Shown here: positions 27,808 through 35,458 of the stretch, piece after piece
How positions within the stretch are numbered: the stretch's first letter is position 1
How the letters are laid out: the number at the start of each line of letters is the position of its first letter
From: JABSQH01 sp965230015
Lineage (GTDB): Bacteria > Actinomycetota > Acidimicrobiia > Acidimicrobiales > Ilumatobacteraceae
Assembly (NCBI GenBank): GCA_965230015.1
Contig: CBDDKF010000014.1
Location: 1-64,000, forward strand
DNA: 64,000 bases
Direction of reading: 5' to 3'
The notes under the pieces: generated by a model
What the model was told of the DNA's origin: nothing
Databases searched by the model: none
What the model saw: only the letters and a program-made list of their open reading frames with translations
Position numbers and translations under genes: made by a program

Positions 27808-28197
27808 TCAGACGAGTTGACGCAGCGGGCGGCCGATGGGACGGTGGGCGTGGGTGACGAGCAATCCGGCGTCGATCGCTCGTGCGAGCACCGAGTTGTG
27901 GTCGATGCTCGTGACGGGAAGTGCCAGTGCCCGCTCGACGTCGCTCGGGGCGAGCGAGCGGAGGCGTTCGCGGACGGGCACGACGTGGTCGGGTGTGCAC
28001 GGCACTGCGGCCGCACGCCGGACGGCGAGGTCGTCGGAGGGCGCGATGGGTGGGTGGTCGAGGATGCTCGCCGCATCTCCAACGGTGTCGATCAGGACGA
28101 CGCATCGGTCGCGGAGAGCAGCAGTCACGGCGAGGACGTGGCGACGGTTGTCGTGCCCTTGGCCACCCTTCGCGCCCGCAACGATGGTGGTGCTCAT
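27808..28197 (-). CDS. ParA/MinD-like protein, short, P-loop disrupted
   Basis: 129 residues. The ATG at 28197 overlaps the stop of the upstream gene. MSTTIVAGAKGGQG begins a deviant Walker A, but the following residues HDNRRH replace the expected T-T-T-V-A. Reading one base out of frame over those codons gives GGQGTTTVAT, so two nearby compensating indels probably exist. VVLIDTVGDAASIL resembles the ParA switch strand. It is about half the normal ParA length and lacks later motifs. Likely a partition-like or regulatory ATPase relic of the ICE. Confidence 0.5.
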   Translation of the reverse strand: MSTTIVAGAKGGQGHDNRRHVLAVTAALRDRCVVLIDTVGDAASILDHPPIAPSDDLAVRRAAAVPCTPDHVVPVRERLRSLAPSDVERALALPVTSIDHNSVLARAIDAGLLVTHAHRPIGRPLRQLV

Positions 28198-28604
28198 CGC
28201 TCGGTCTCCATCTGTGTGTAGGCGGCAGCGAGAAGATCCGGCAGTCGCTCGATGTGGCGTCGGGTGAGCGTTGGGGCGGCGACTCGAACGGCGAGTGTGA
28301 AGCCGTCTCGGCGCGCGTATTCGAACCGCTCCAGTCGATCGATCCTCCGGTCGATCTGGCCGAGCGACACGCCGAACGTCGTGGCGAGATCGGTGAGCGA
28401 CCAGTGGACCGGGCCACCGCTCACGAGCGCTCGGGCGAGCTGGTGGAGCAGCATCGTGGTCGTCGGACCGAGCACCGGTGCGAGGAACATCAGCGCCTCG
28501 TCGGTGTCGCTGTCGAAGACGCTGGTCACGAGCGGGTCGTCCCATCGCTCGATGTGCAAGAGGTCGGCCGCGGGTGGCGGGCAGGTGTCGGCGAGAATGG
28601 ACAT
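28194..28604 (-). CDS. Winged-helix-type protein, 136 aa
   Basis: I choose ATG 28604, with AAGGAG upstream, over ATG 28643. The middle HWSLTDLATTFGVSLGQIDR reads as a helix-turn-helix and LERFEYARRDGFTLAVRV as the wing. Followed, with ATGA overlap, by the ParA-like gene, recalling ParA/DNA-binding partner pairs of mobile elements. Divergent from the defence operon at 28976. It could regulate its own operon through the inverted repeat at 28738-28793. Confidence 0.5.
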   Translation of the reverse strand: MSILADTCPPPAADLLHIERWDDPLVTSVFDSDTDEALMFLAPVLGPTTTMLLHQLARALVSGGPVHWSLTDLATTFGVSLGQIDRRIDRLERFEYARRDGFTLAVRVAAPTLTRRHIERLPDLLAAAYTQMETER

Positions 28605-28975
28605 CGGCAGCTCCTTCGGATCGAGAGACGCAACCGAGCCCAATGAGCCGACTTCCCCGAAGGTTCACCCGACCCGGTCGCCCGGCGCCGAACATCGGCC
28701 GCCCCGGTAGGGGCTTCAGGAGGCCGACCGGAAGAAGGGCGGCTGTCAACGACTCCGCCGACTCGGAGCTGTTCGAATGGCTTGACAGCCGCCGGCCGGT
28801 CGGGCGACCCACCGCACCCGGCCCACCAGGGCCGGTCACACCTTGGAGGCTGAGTGTCTCGGCGGGCGTACGTGTCGCTGCTGCGCTCTCGCAAGGAGCC
28901 CGGCGTAGCACGCAAGGGTTCGATTACGGTCCTCAAACCCAACCCAGCGCCGACCGACATGCGAGGATCAACGGG
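28605..28975. promoter_or_regulatory. Divergent gap with nested inverted repeat and repeat copy 3
   Basis: 371 bp without a supported gene. Arms GGCGGCTGTCAA (28738-28749) and TTGACAGCCGCC (28782-28793) are perfectly complementary over 12 bases. Inside the 32-base loop CTCCG and CGGAG form a second stem. The hairpin CCGGCCC-ACCA-GGGCCGG follows at 28818-28835 within a 50-bp repeat shared with 27702-27750. Promoters for both flanking operons must lie here. The nested dyad could be an operator or a cruciform-forming site. Confidence 0.5.
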
Positions 28976-30529
28976 GTGAGTGCTCTAGAACGGGAGATTT
29001 CGGGCGAGGTTCGGGTTGCGTCGCGAATCGTCGACTATCTCAGCTCTGGCCTCTACGACAGTCCTGCAGCCTGTCTCAAGGAGCTCATCAACAACTCCTA
29101 CGACGCCGACGCCTCGACGGTGCATTTGAGCGTTAAGCCGTCAGCCCTGACCGTGACGATCGAGGATGATGGTGAAGGACTCGACGCCGACGAGTTCGAG
29201 CGACACTTCCAGAAGATCGCCGATTCGATGAAGCGAGAAGGTTCCGACCGTACTGAGGAGCGTGGACGACCCAAGATCGGCAAGATCGGGATCGGCTTCA
29301 TCGCCGCAAACGAGCTGTGTGAGCGGATGCGAATCGAGAGCAGTCGACGTGGCAGCGAGGCCATGCTGGACGTCACGGTCGACTTCAAGGCGATGCGAGA
29401 GGATCCGGCCGACCGGCGCGATGAGAACGGCACCCTCAAGAAGGGCGACTACTTCGGTGAGGTCGCAACAACCGATGTGGAAAGGCGCTTTACGCGAATC
29501 ACGTTGATGGAGCTTCGGCCCCTCGCTCAGCAGGCATTGATACGCACGACGCCGGAAGTCGCCCAACAGAAGGTTCTGTCGCTGTACGGATTGGGCCCGA
29601 GCAGCGTTGCCGACGCCCTCTCGAGCACGCGTCTCAAGAGCTGGTCAGAGTTGGACCAGTACTCGCGCAATATGCTTGAGATCGGGTTGAACGTGCCCGT
29701 GCGCTACCACGACCATTGGCTCGGCGTGGATGGAAGCGGTACAGCGGCCGGCGATGCAGAGATTGAGCGCCGATTCGCCGAGCGCGCTGCGGAAGCCGAT
29801 TTCTCAGTCATCTACGACGGATCGGACCTGAGAAAGCCGGTCGTTCTTCGAGAACAAAAAGATGAGCACCTGACGAGACTGCTGGACTACCAAGGCGACG
29901 AGGTGTCGTTCGGTGGATATCTCTTCGCCAGTCACGGCATCGTCCAGCCAACGGAACTTCAGGGAGTCTTGGTTCGAATTCGGGACGCCGCTGTTGGGCG
30001 ATACTCTAGCGATCTGCTCGGGTTTCCCCGAACCCGGGCGAGCCTGCTGCAGCGGTGGATTTCCGGAGAGATCTACGCCAGCGATGAGCTCGAAGAGGCG
30101 ATGAATATTGATCGCGTGACCATGCGAACGACGCATCCCGCGTACGTGGAAATGAAGACGGCGTTTCACGAGATTCTCGGCGATTTCATCTCGGACGTGC
30201 GCCGTGAATTGTACGAGCGTCCATCCGATGAGCGCCGCCAAGAAGCCGCTGAGGCGGCGGGAAGTGAGCTGATCGACCAGCTCAAGGATTTGAAGCCGGC
30301 ACCGATCCCGAAGGGATCCAAACCGAAGCCATCATCCCCTGCCGCTGATTCGATTAAGGATGCGCTAGATCGTGACCCCGCTAGCTTCGTGCGAAAGATG
30401 GCGGCCTCGGACCTCTACGCAATCGTGGTCCGTGTCGCTGACGAGTCACTAGATCCAAAGCAGCGAGACGCCTTTCTGTCAAGGTTGGCCGAGACCATCT
30501 TCGCCGCCCCGACGAGGAAGAAGCGTTGA
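28976..30529 (+). CDS. GHKL/Hsp90-type ATPase, defence island gene 1
   Basis: 517 residues from GTG 28976; ORF sequence upstream is not coding-like. Bergerat-fold motifs: KELINNSYDADA (N box, 35-46), IEDDGEGLDADE (G1, 62-73), GKIGIGFIAANE (G2, 102-113). The remainder is helical with a Pro/Lys-rich linker near 430-445. MORC/Hsp90-like ATPases of this type appear in several anti-phage and restriction systems, where ATP-driven dimer closure is the usual model. The stop overlaps the next start (TTGA) and codon use is less GC-rich than the transfer genes, both fitting an acquired operon. Confidence 0.85.
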   Translation: MSALEREISGEVRVASRIVDYLSSGLYDSPAACLKELINNSYDADASTVHLSVKPSALTVTIEDDGEGLDADEFERHFQKIADSMKREGSDRTEERGRPKIGKIGIGFIAANELCERMRIESSRRGSEAMLDVTVDFKAMREDPADRRDENGTLKKGDYFGEVATTDVERRFTRITLMELRPLAQQALIRTTPEVAQQKVLSLYGLGPSSVADALSSTRLKSWSELDQYSRNMLEIGLNVPVRYHDHWLGVDGSGTAAGDAEIERRFAERAAEADFSVIYDGSDLRKPVVLREQKDEHLTRLLDYQGDEVSFGGYLFASHGIVQPTELQGVLVRIRDAAVGRYSSDLLGFPRTRASLLQRWISGEIYASDELEEAMNIDRVTMRTTHPAYVEMKTAFHEILGDFISDVRRELYERPSDERRQEAAEAAGSELIDQLKDLKPAPIPKGSKPKPSSPAADSIKDALDRDPASFVRKMAASDLYAIVVRVADESLDPKQRDAFLSRLAETIFAAPTRKKR

Positions 30530-31515
30530 ACAGTTCGGTAACAGCCGCGATGCACGACGCTCGAGATGAGAAGGAGATCGTGCGGAGCTGGTGGATGGAC
30601 GAGATCCGGCATCGTCAGGCTCAAGACCGATCAGATGTTCCTCTCTACCTAACGCTTCCGGGTGCCCTCGGTCTCGACATCCATCGAATGGTGAGCGAAG
30701 GCCTCCTCCACCTCACCGAGACCGGAGCGATCGCTGATCCCGAGGACTTTCTCGTGGTCGCGATCGAGTCCAACTCGGACGCAGCGAGCAACCTCAGCAG
30801 ATCGTTTCCCGGATTGCAAATCCTCCGGCAGAGCGTTCGAGATGTGCTCCGTGGTGACAACGTCATCCGCCTCCCCGAGGGTGCTCACCTCGACATCTGC
30901 CGAGCTCTCGTTGTCAATCTTGATCTCAACAGCCCGCTGCATGCAGAAGAGATCAGCGATGACCTCGAGTTCATCCCGATTCGGACTCTACGCAAGATCG
31001 CCCACGTGCAGGAGCATCACCGCCACCCAGAAGGTTGGTCGTTGTGCTTAACGCTTCATTCCGAGCTCGTTGTAAGTGACGTTCTGGCAGACCGCGCTTG
31101 CCAATACCTGTTTGATCAGCTGACCTCGAACTTTCAAGCGTGCCCGGGGTTCAAGGAGGCCTTCGAGCAGGTGACCGAGTCGAAGAACGTCTCAGTCGAG
31201 GAGATTCGTTCGCTGTGCACTCTGAGCGGTGAGGGCGCGGATCCGACGACAGAGCAAGCGCGCCAGCGCTTCTTGTTGATCGCTGTCGCAAAGCTGATCG
31301 TCGATCAGCTCACCGGCCTCGGATGGGAGGTCCAGATACATCACGCGGCCTTCTATGGCGGCGATCCGGCGGCGCCGATGCTCACCTGGATCGTTCGATT
31401 CGCACCGCCCGTCTCTGGAACGGCGACCGCAGAACGCATCTGTCAAGCGCTCGAAGCCTTCCCCGCAACGATGGACCAGAGTCTCGCCTTGATGGCGGAG
31501 GGCGTGGCTTCGTGA
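30526..31515 (+). CDS. Unknown protein of the ATPase-methyltransferase operon, 329 aa
   Basis: The TTG start overlaps the preceding stop and has GAGGAAG six bases upstream; ATG 30550 is an alternative. Contains LYLTLPGALGLDIHRM, EDFLVVAIESNSDAASNLS and SLCLTLHSELVVSDVLAD. The part LTLPG-x8-M with VAIE looks like a small Rossmann-type fold similar to putative methylase-like or PP_RS20740-type proteins, but no catalytic motif is clear. The stop overlaps the methyltransferase start (GTGA), so the three genes are translated together and probably act together. Confidence 0.65.
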   Translation: MNSSVTAAMHDARDEKEIVRSWWMDEIRHRQAQDRSDVPLYLTLPGALGLDIHRMVSEGLLHLTETGAIADPEDFLVVAIESNSDAASNLSRSFPGLQILRQSVRDVLRGDNVIRLPEGAHLDICRALVVNLDLNSPLHAEEISDDLEFIPIRTLRKIAHVQEHHRHPEGWSLCLTLHSELVVSDVLADRACQYLFDQLTSNFQACPGFKEAFEQVTESKNVSVEEIRSLCTLSGEGADPTTEQARQRFLLIAVAKLIVDQLTGLGWEVQIHHAAFYGGDPAAPMLTWIVRFAPPVSGTATAERICQALEAFPATMDQSLALMAEGVAS

Positions 31516-32813
31516 CTGTGTTGACTCGACCGACGATGGTCCAGGGAGATGCGCGCCACTTGAACGAGATCTGGCGGCTACATGGTTTCGCTTCTCCGGT
31601 CGATCTGATTGTGACTTCTCCGCCGTACGCACAAGTCAAGGACTATGGCTCTGAAGGGCAAATCGGCCATGGGCAGTCCTATGAGTTGTACCTCGATGAC
31701 ATGGCACTCGTCTTCGAGGAGCTTGCGACGGTGTCTGGTCCGTCAACATCGATGTGGATGGTCGTCGACACGTTTCGAGCGCCGAGGCGAGCGGAAAACG
31801 TAGCCGCATCGCTCATCCCGCTGCCGTTCGACTTGTCGGCCCGAGCGTACAAGTCCGGCTGGATACTGCGGGACGTCGTGATCTGGCACAAGGACCGAAC
31901 GTTGCCTTGGTCGTCGGCGGGGCGTCTGAGGAACGCTTTCGAGTATGTCTTGCTGTTCGTACGATCGGAGAGCTTCCACTACGCGGTTGACGAGGTAAGA
32001 CTCCCGATCCGATCCGACGGTTGGGTCGAGCGCTTTCCCGAGCGCCACAATCCCGGAGGAGCTGTACCCACGAACGTCTGGGAGTTCCCGATCCCGATTC
32101 AAGGTAGCTGGAGAAGTGACTCTGAGCACATGTGCCCGCTTCCACCAGGCCTGGTGGATCGGCTCGTTCGCTTGAGTTCGCAGCCAGGGAACCTCGTTGT
32201 TGACCCGTTCGCGGGAAGTGGAGTGGTCCTCACGGTCGCCGCTGCGCGTGGTCGCAACGCTGTGGGGGTCGAACTCAACGAGACATACGTCCGACAATTC
32301 GACTCGAATTTGCAGGTCGACCTTCCCTCCGGGGTCAACGCTGATCCAGGCGTGTCACGGCAGGATGCTATTCAGGCCCGTCGGATCAAGCTGGCGGCGC
32401 AGATCGGTCGCCTCCTTGCGAAGGACCATGTTCCGCCACTGTTGTCGGTGGTCGAAGATGCGTGCGACGAATCGCGCTTGCCGGCGACGATGAACCTATC
32501 GCTCGTCTTCCGACGCGGGTCCGAGCGCCCAGCGACCCGACAGCTCGAGGACTACCTGACGGTCCGTCCGCTTTCGAAGTTTGGGCTCGACGTGTCTTTC
32601 ACCTGCATCGCCGAGCAAACCTGGGCACGGCGTGCAGCCGGAAGTGTGTTCTCATGGAACACGTCGAAGGCGTTCTGGCGACTTGATCGAAGCGGAAAGG
32701 CCGATGAGGTACTTGAGTCGTGCCGAACGCGCCCGGCGCGGCTCGGGCCGCCCGTCGCCGTACGCTCCGCTCCTTCGATGTACTTGGCCGGTGTGGACCC
32801 CGAGAGGGGCTGA
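31512..32813 (+). CDS. Beta-class DNA methyltransferase (N4-C or N6-A)
   Basis: 433 residues, GTG start in the previous stop. The catalytic TSPPY is at residues 35-39 and the SAM-binding DPFAGSG near 231-237, with NAVGVELNETYVRQ after it. Motif IV before motif I defines the permuted beta class used by restriction-modification enzymes. TSPPY modifies exocyclic amino groups of C or A. The region between (about 60-220) would hold target recognition. The C-terminal 170 residues (VVEDACDESRLPATMNLS onward) are an extra domain beyond the roughly 280-residue core. Converges with the nuclease at 33058, 244 bp apart. Confidence 0.88.
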   Translation: MTVLTRPTMVQGDARHLNEIWRLHGFASPVDLIVTSPPYAQVKDYGSEGQIGHGQSYELYLDDMALVFEELATVSGPSTSMWMVVDTFRAPRRAENVAASLIPLPFDLSARAYKSGWILRDVVIWHKDRTLPWSSAGRLRNAFEYVLLFVRSESFHYAVDEVRLPIRSDGWVERFPERHNPGGAVPTNVWEFPIPIQGSWRSDSEHMCPLPPGLVDRLVRLSSQPGNLVVDPFAGSGVVLTVAAARGRNAVGVELNETYVRQFDSNLQVDLPSGVNADPGVSRQDAIQARRIKLAAQIGRLLAKDHVPPLLSVVEDACDESRLPATMNLSLVFRRGSERPATRQLEDYLTVRPLSKFGLDVSFTCIAEQTWARRAAGSVFSWNTSKAFWRLDRSGKADEVLESCRTRPARLGPPVAVRSAPSMYLAGVDPERG

Positions 32814-33057
32814 GTCGGGCGATCGGAACCGCGACTGCGCAACCGCCTGTACGCCGCACTTCGCACTCTTCACCACTGTCGGCGGAAGGCAGCGGCCACG
32901 ACCGATTCCATCTGGACGTCGAGGTGGCGGGAAGGGTTGAGTACAACGAGGACCCGCTTCCCTACCACCGACAGTCGTACTTCTCGCAAGTTGGGGTTGC
33001 TCAGTCCCGGACTGCAGGCGTGCTAGAGCCCGCGAGCATTCGGGACTCCCGACAGGG

Positions 33058-33792
33058 TCAGGTCGTTTCGGAATCGTGGACGAAGTCTTCGAGGAAGTGG
33101 CCACCTGTCGTCTCGATGATCGTTCCCACCTTGCAGTTCGAAACGAATCGTTGAACCGATGGGTTCAGTTCCTCAGGCACGAGGACAGCAAGCGAAGGCT
33201 TCCGAGGGAGACTCTGGGAGTAGTCGAGCAACTGACCAACTGCCATACGCATCGACGATCGCATGGCTGTCGACTTCGCCTCGATGAGAAGATTCTGATC
33301 GGGATCGAAGGCATCGGCAACGAGCCGATCGCTCTCGGGGGTACGAATCTCGAGCCGTCCAACCGTTCGCCCCCTAACTCGAGCCCACTGGGCGTAGCGC
33401 GATACGAGTAGACCTTCCTCCCTCCACGCCCTGCGGTTGGCCGGCGGCGACCGAAGATCGATTGGCTCGTAGCGAGCGCTCTCGATGGGACCGAGCGCTA
33501 CCGACGCGGAGTTCGACTGGTTGACTTGCGATGCAGATGGTCGCGAGTAGAACCCGCGTCCAACGTCCGACCTCTTGGAGATACTGCCGTTCGTAACGGC
33601 GGTCTGCAGCTCCCATCGGACGTCGTGCTGCCACTTCGGACGGTCCGGCGCATAGGGGTCAGGTTCGTCGTCGACCAAGTCGGGCCGAGCGTGGGAGATC
33701 TGTTCGTAGAGCCACTGAAGGTGTACTGGGGTGGAGCCTGACCTATCGAGTAGATCGACGATCAGCGCAGCGAACTCGTTTCGTCTCGTCAC
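33058..33792 (-). CDS. PD-(D/E)XK restriction endonuclease-like protein
   Basis: 244 residues from GTG 33792. An N-terminal helical/winged region (TRRNEFAALIVDLLDRSG, LQWLYEQISHARPDL) is followed by a nuclease core: ADAFDPDQNLLIEAKS (Asp 160/163, Glu 171, Lys 173) and the helix RMAVGQLLDYSQSL with the Gln common in this fold. The pattern D-x(n)-E-A-K is the PD-(D/E)XK active site. Beside a DNA methyltransferase it is most simply the restriction partner, cutting DNA lacking the modification. It is on the opposite strand, so it may have its own promoter in the gap 33793-34049. Confidence 0.8.
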   Translation of the reverse strand: MTRRNEFAALIVDLLDRSGSTPVHLQWLYEQISHARPDLVDDEPDPYAPDRPKWQHDVRWELQTAVTNGSISKRSDVGRGFYSRPSASQVNQSNSASVALGPIESARYEPIDLRSPPANRRAWREEGLLVSRYAQWARVRGRTVGRLEIRTPESDRLVADAFDPDQNLLIEAKSTAMRSSMRMAVGQLLDYSQSLPRKPSLAVLVPEELNPSVQRFVSNCKVGTIIETTGGHFLEDFVHDSETT

Positions 33793-34049
33793 ACCGGCAG
33801 TCTCGCCGACCGGCCGGACCGGGAGTACCAGGCCATCTTGACGTCCCCGAACATGCGGTTCGGGCAAGCGGAGGTGCGGGACCTCTGTCTGGGCCGCTAC
33901 AACACCCGAACAACGCGACCATCACCTGCGGGTGCGAGCGAGAGCAGACGACGGAGAGCAAACGGTTTTCGTAGGGGCATCTGCGCAGGACGAACGCGGA
34001 CCAACAACGACCAGAGCAGATGTCGTGCTCGGTTCTCATGACCCCACGG

Positions 34050-35258
34050 TCAGCGCTCTCGATTGCCCATCAGAGTGCTGCCCAGGACTCGGCCACCGCC
34101 GACGGTCGGGCGGAGTCGGTGGCGGTAGTGGCGTTGTAGCATCCGGAGGTCGCGGTGGCCGAGCTGGTCGGCAACTTGCTCGATCGGCATCCCAGCGTCG
34201 GCCATGAGGCTCGCAGCGGTGTGTCGAAGGAGGTTGGGTGTCCATCGTCCCTCCAGCTTCGCTCGGGCGGCCACTTGGTCGAACTCGTTGCGTACCGCCT
34301 TCGGGTCCGTTGGGCGGCCAAGCGGGGATGTGAACACGAGGTCGTCTTCGTTGAGCCATGCAGCGCAGACCGATTCCTTCAGCTCGTCTTGTCGGGCTCG
34401 TTGGCGATGGAGTGCAGCGAGCACGATCTCGGGAGCTTCGAGGCTGCGTATGCTGCCTGGTGTCTTCGTGCCGCCGACCACCGCGGCGCCCGAGGCATCG
34501 ACCTTGCGTCCGCGCCAGACGTGGATCGTGCCGCTCTCCAAGTCGACGTCCTGCCACGACACCGCCGCCGCCTCGCCGGGCCGGAGTCCGAGGAACAGCA
34601 TCAGCAGCCACATCGCTTCCAGGTCCGATTCTCCGGCTGCCTCGATGAACCGCAGTGCTTCCTTGCGAGACATCGAACGACCGGCCGCCGTCTGCGCAGC
34701 GATGGCCGGGATTTCGACGAGCGGGGCGATGTTGCGAGCGACGAGATCGCGGCGTTGGGCCCAGGTGAGCGCTTGGTTCAGCGTCGAGCGGATCTTGACG
34801 AGTGAGCTCCGCGACAGCGGTCGGCCGGGGGATCGGCCTCGACCCTTTCGCTTCGAGGCCGCCGATGCGGCGCCTTCGGCGCGCCGTGCAAGTGCCTGCT
34901 CGACATGGTCGGGCCGTAGCGCCCTTAGGCGGCGTGTTCCGAGCTCCTCGGTGAGGATGCTGGTGGCCCAGCGATGTGCCGTCCGTTGCGAGTCCGAGAT
35001 GGTTCGCCCGGCGAGCCCCTTCGTCTGCCAGAGCTCGAGGAGCTCGCCGAGCGTGATGTCGCCAGGGGTGAGCGGGAGGCCCTGGTCGGCGCTACGACGC
35101 AGTTCGTCCAGCCGCCGACGCGCTTCGGTCTTCGTGGTTGCGAGAACCTTGCGGCGTTGTCCGTCGATCGTGATCCGGCCCACCCACCGGTTCTTGTCGG
35201 AGTCGAAGAAGAGGGCGCCTTCACCGCGTCCCCGTCGAGTGTCACCCTTGGCCATCAC
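34050..35258 (-). CDS. int: Tyrosine recombinase (ICE integrase)
   Basis: 402 residues. The N-terminus has an arm-binding-type strand domain (GRITIDGQRRKVLATTKTEA), a core-binding domain 70-185, and a catalytic domain 190-385. Active-site residues: R226 in LGLRPGEA, K265 in GTKTPGSIR, R345 in LLRHTAAS, H368 in LGHRD, nucleophile Y378 in RHYRHRL. The first His of the H-x-x-R box is Asn (TPNLLRHT; family norm TPHxLRHT). It integrates and excises the element at the adjacent tRNA-derived site. The gene reads away from att, its start 170 bp inside the element end. Intact. No excisionase gene was recognised. Confidence 0.93.
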   Translation of the reverse strand: MMAKGDTRRGRGEGALFFDSDKNRWVGRITIDGQRRKVLATTKTEARRRLDELRRSADQGLPLTPGDITLGELLELWQTKGLAGRTISDSQRTAHRWATSILTEELGTRRLRALRPDHVEQALARRAEGAASAASKRKGRGRSPGRPLSRSSLVKIRSTLNQALTWAQRRDLVARNIAPLVEIPAIAAQTAAGRSMSRKEALRFIEAAGESDLEAMWLLMLFLGLRPGEAAAVSWQDVDLESGTIHVWRGRKVDASGAAVVGGTKTPGSIRSLEAPEIVLAALHRQRARQDELKESVCAAWLNEDDLVFTSPLGRPTDPKAVRNEFDQVAARAKLEGRWTPNLLRHTAASLMADAGMPIEQVADQLGHRDLRMLQRHYRHRLRPTVGGGRVLGSTLMGNRER

Positions 35259-35310
35259 ATCACCTCACGTTTGAGGATAGGGCGGCGGGGACCCGAGCGG
35301 GGACCTTACG

Positions 35311-35402
35311 GTGGTGGACACGGATGGACGACCATGTGCGGAGGTGGAAGAAGATGCCTGCTAGAAGGTACCTTTGTGGACATCACCAGACCGTGGTGGA
35401 CG
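35311..35402. repeat. GTGGTGGAC direct repeats, possible integrase arm sites
   Basis: GTGGTGGAC occurs at 35311-35319 and 35393-35401 with a related TTGTGGACA at 35375-35383, all between the integrase start and att. Short direct repeats in this position are typical of arm-type integrase binding sites. Inference from location. Confidence 0.35.
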
Positions 35403-35426
35403 TTTGGAAGATGTATGGCATGGAAG

Positions 35427-35458
35427 AGGTCAGGAGTTCGATTCTCCTTAGCTCCACA
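35427..35458 (+). other. ICE right attachment site (3' fragment of tRNA-Ala)
   Basis: AGGTCAGGAGTTCGATTCTC followed by CTTAGCTCCACA is the variable-loop edge, T-arm (AGGAG-TTCGATT-CTCCT) and acceptor 3' strand of a tRNA, most like tRNA-Ala. The bases before it do not continue as a tRNA, so only the 3' portion is present. This is the copy left at the far end when an element inserts in a tRNA 3' end. The intact gene should lie at the other end, outside the window. Confidence 0.85.

Larger units (their letters stand above)
1..35458. mobile_element. Integrative and conjugative element, right part (left end outside window)
   Basis: Seen: conjugation genes (VirB4-like ATPase, SCO6880-like, TrbL/VirB6-like, coupling ATPase, MobF relaxase), ArdC-type genes and defence cargo all lie left of a tyrosine recombinase that is itself next to a fragment of a tRNA-Ala 3' end at 35427-35458. 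To the right the gene content changes at once to secreted and housekeeping genes. Known: actinobacterial ICEs commonly integrate in tRNA 3' ends and leave such a repeat at both ends. Inferred: the second att copy and the intact tRNA lie left of position 1. No replication initiator was recognised, so an integrated conjugative element fits better than a plasmid, although the repeat array at 10336-10440 leaves that open. Confidence 0.85.

Noticed and set aside
28478..28975. Upstream extension of the GHKL ATPase ORF
   Set aside because: The extension is Arg/Pro-rich, crosses the inverted repeat and dispersed hairpin, and lacks a ribosome site; GTG 28976 starts at the family N-terminus.
33793..34049. 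Short ORFs between the nuclease and the integrase
   Set aside because: No ribosome sites and no coding composition; left as an intergenic region probably holding the nuclease promoter.
35340..35458. Possible complete tRNA gene before the att site
   Set aside because: Only the T-arm and acceptor 3' strand fit; no D-arm or anticodon arm can be formed from the preceding bases.
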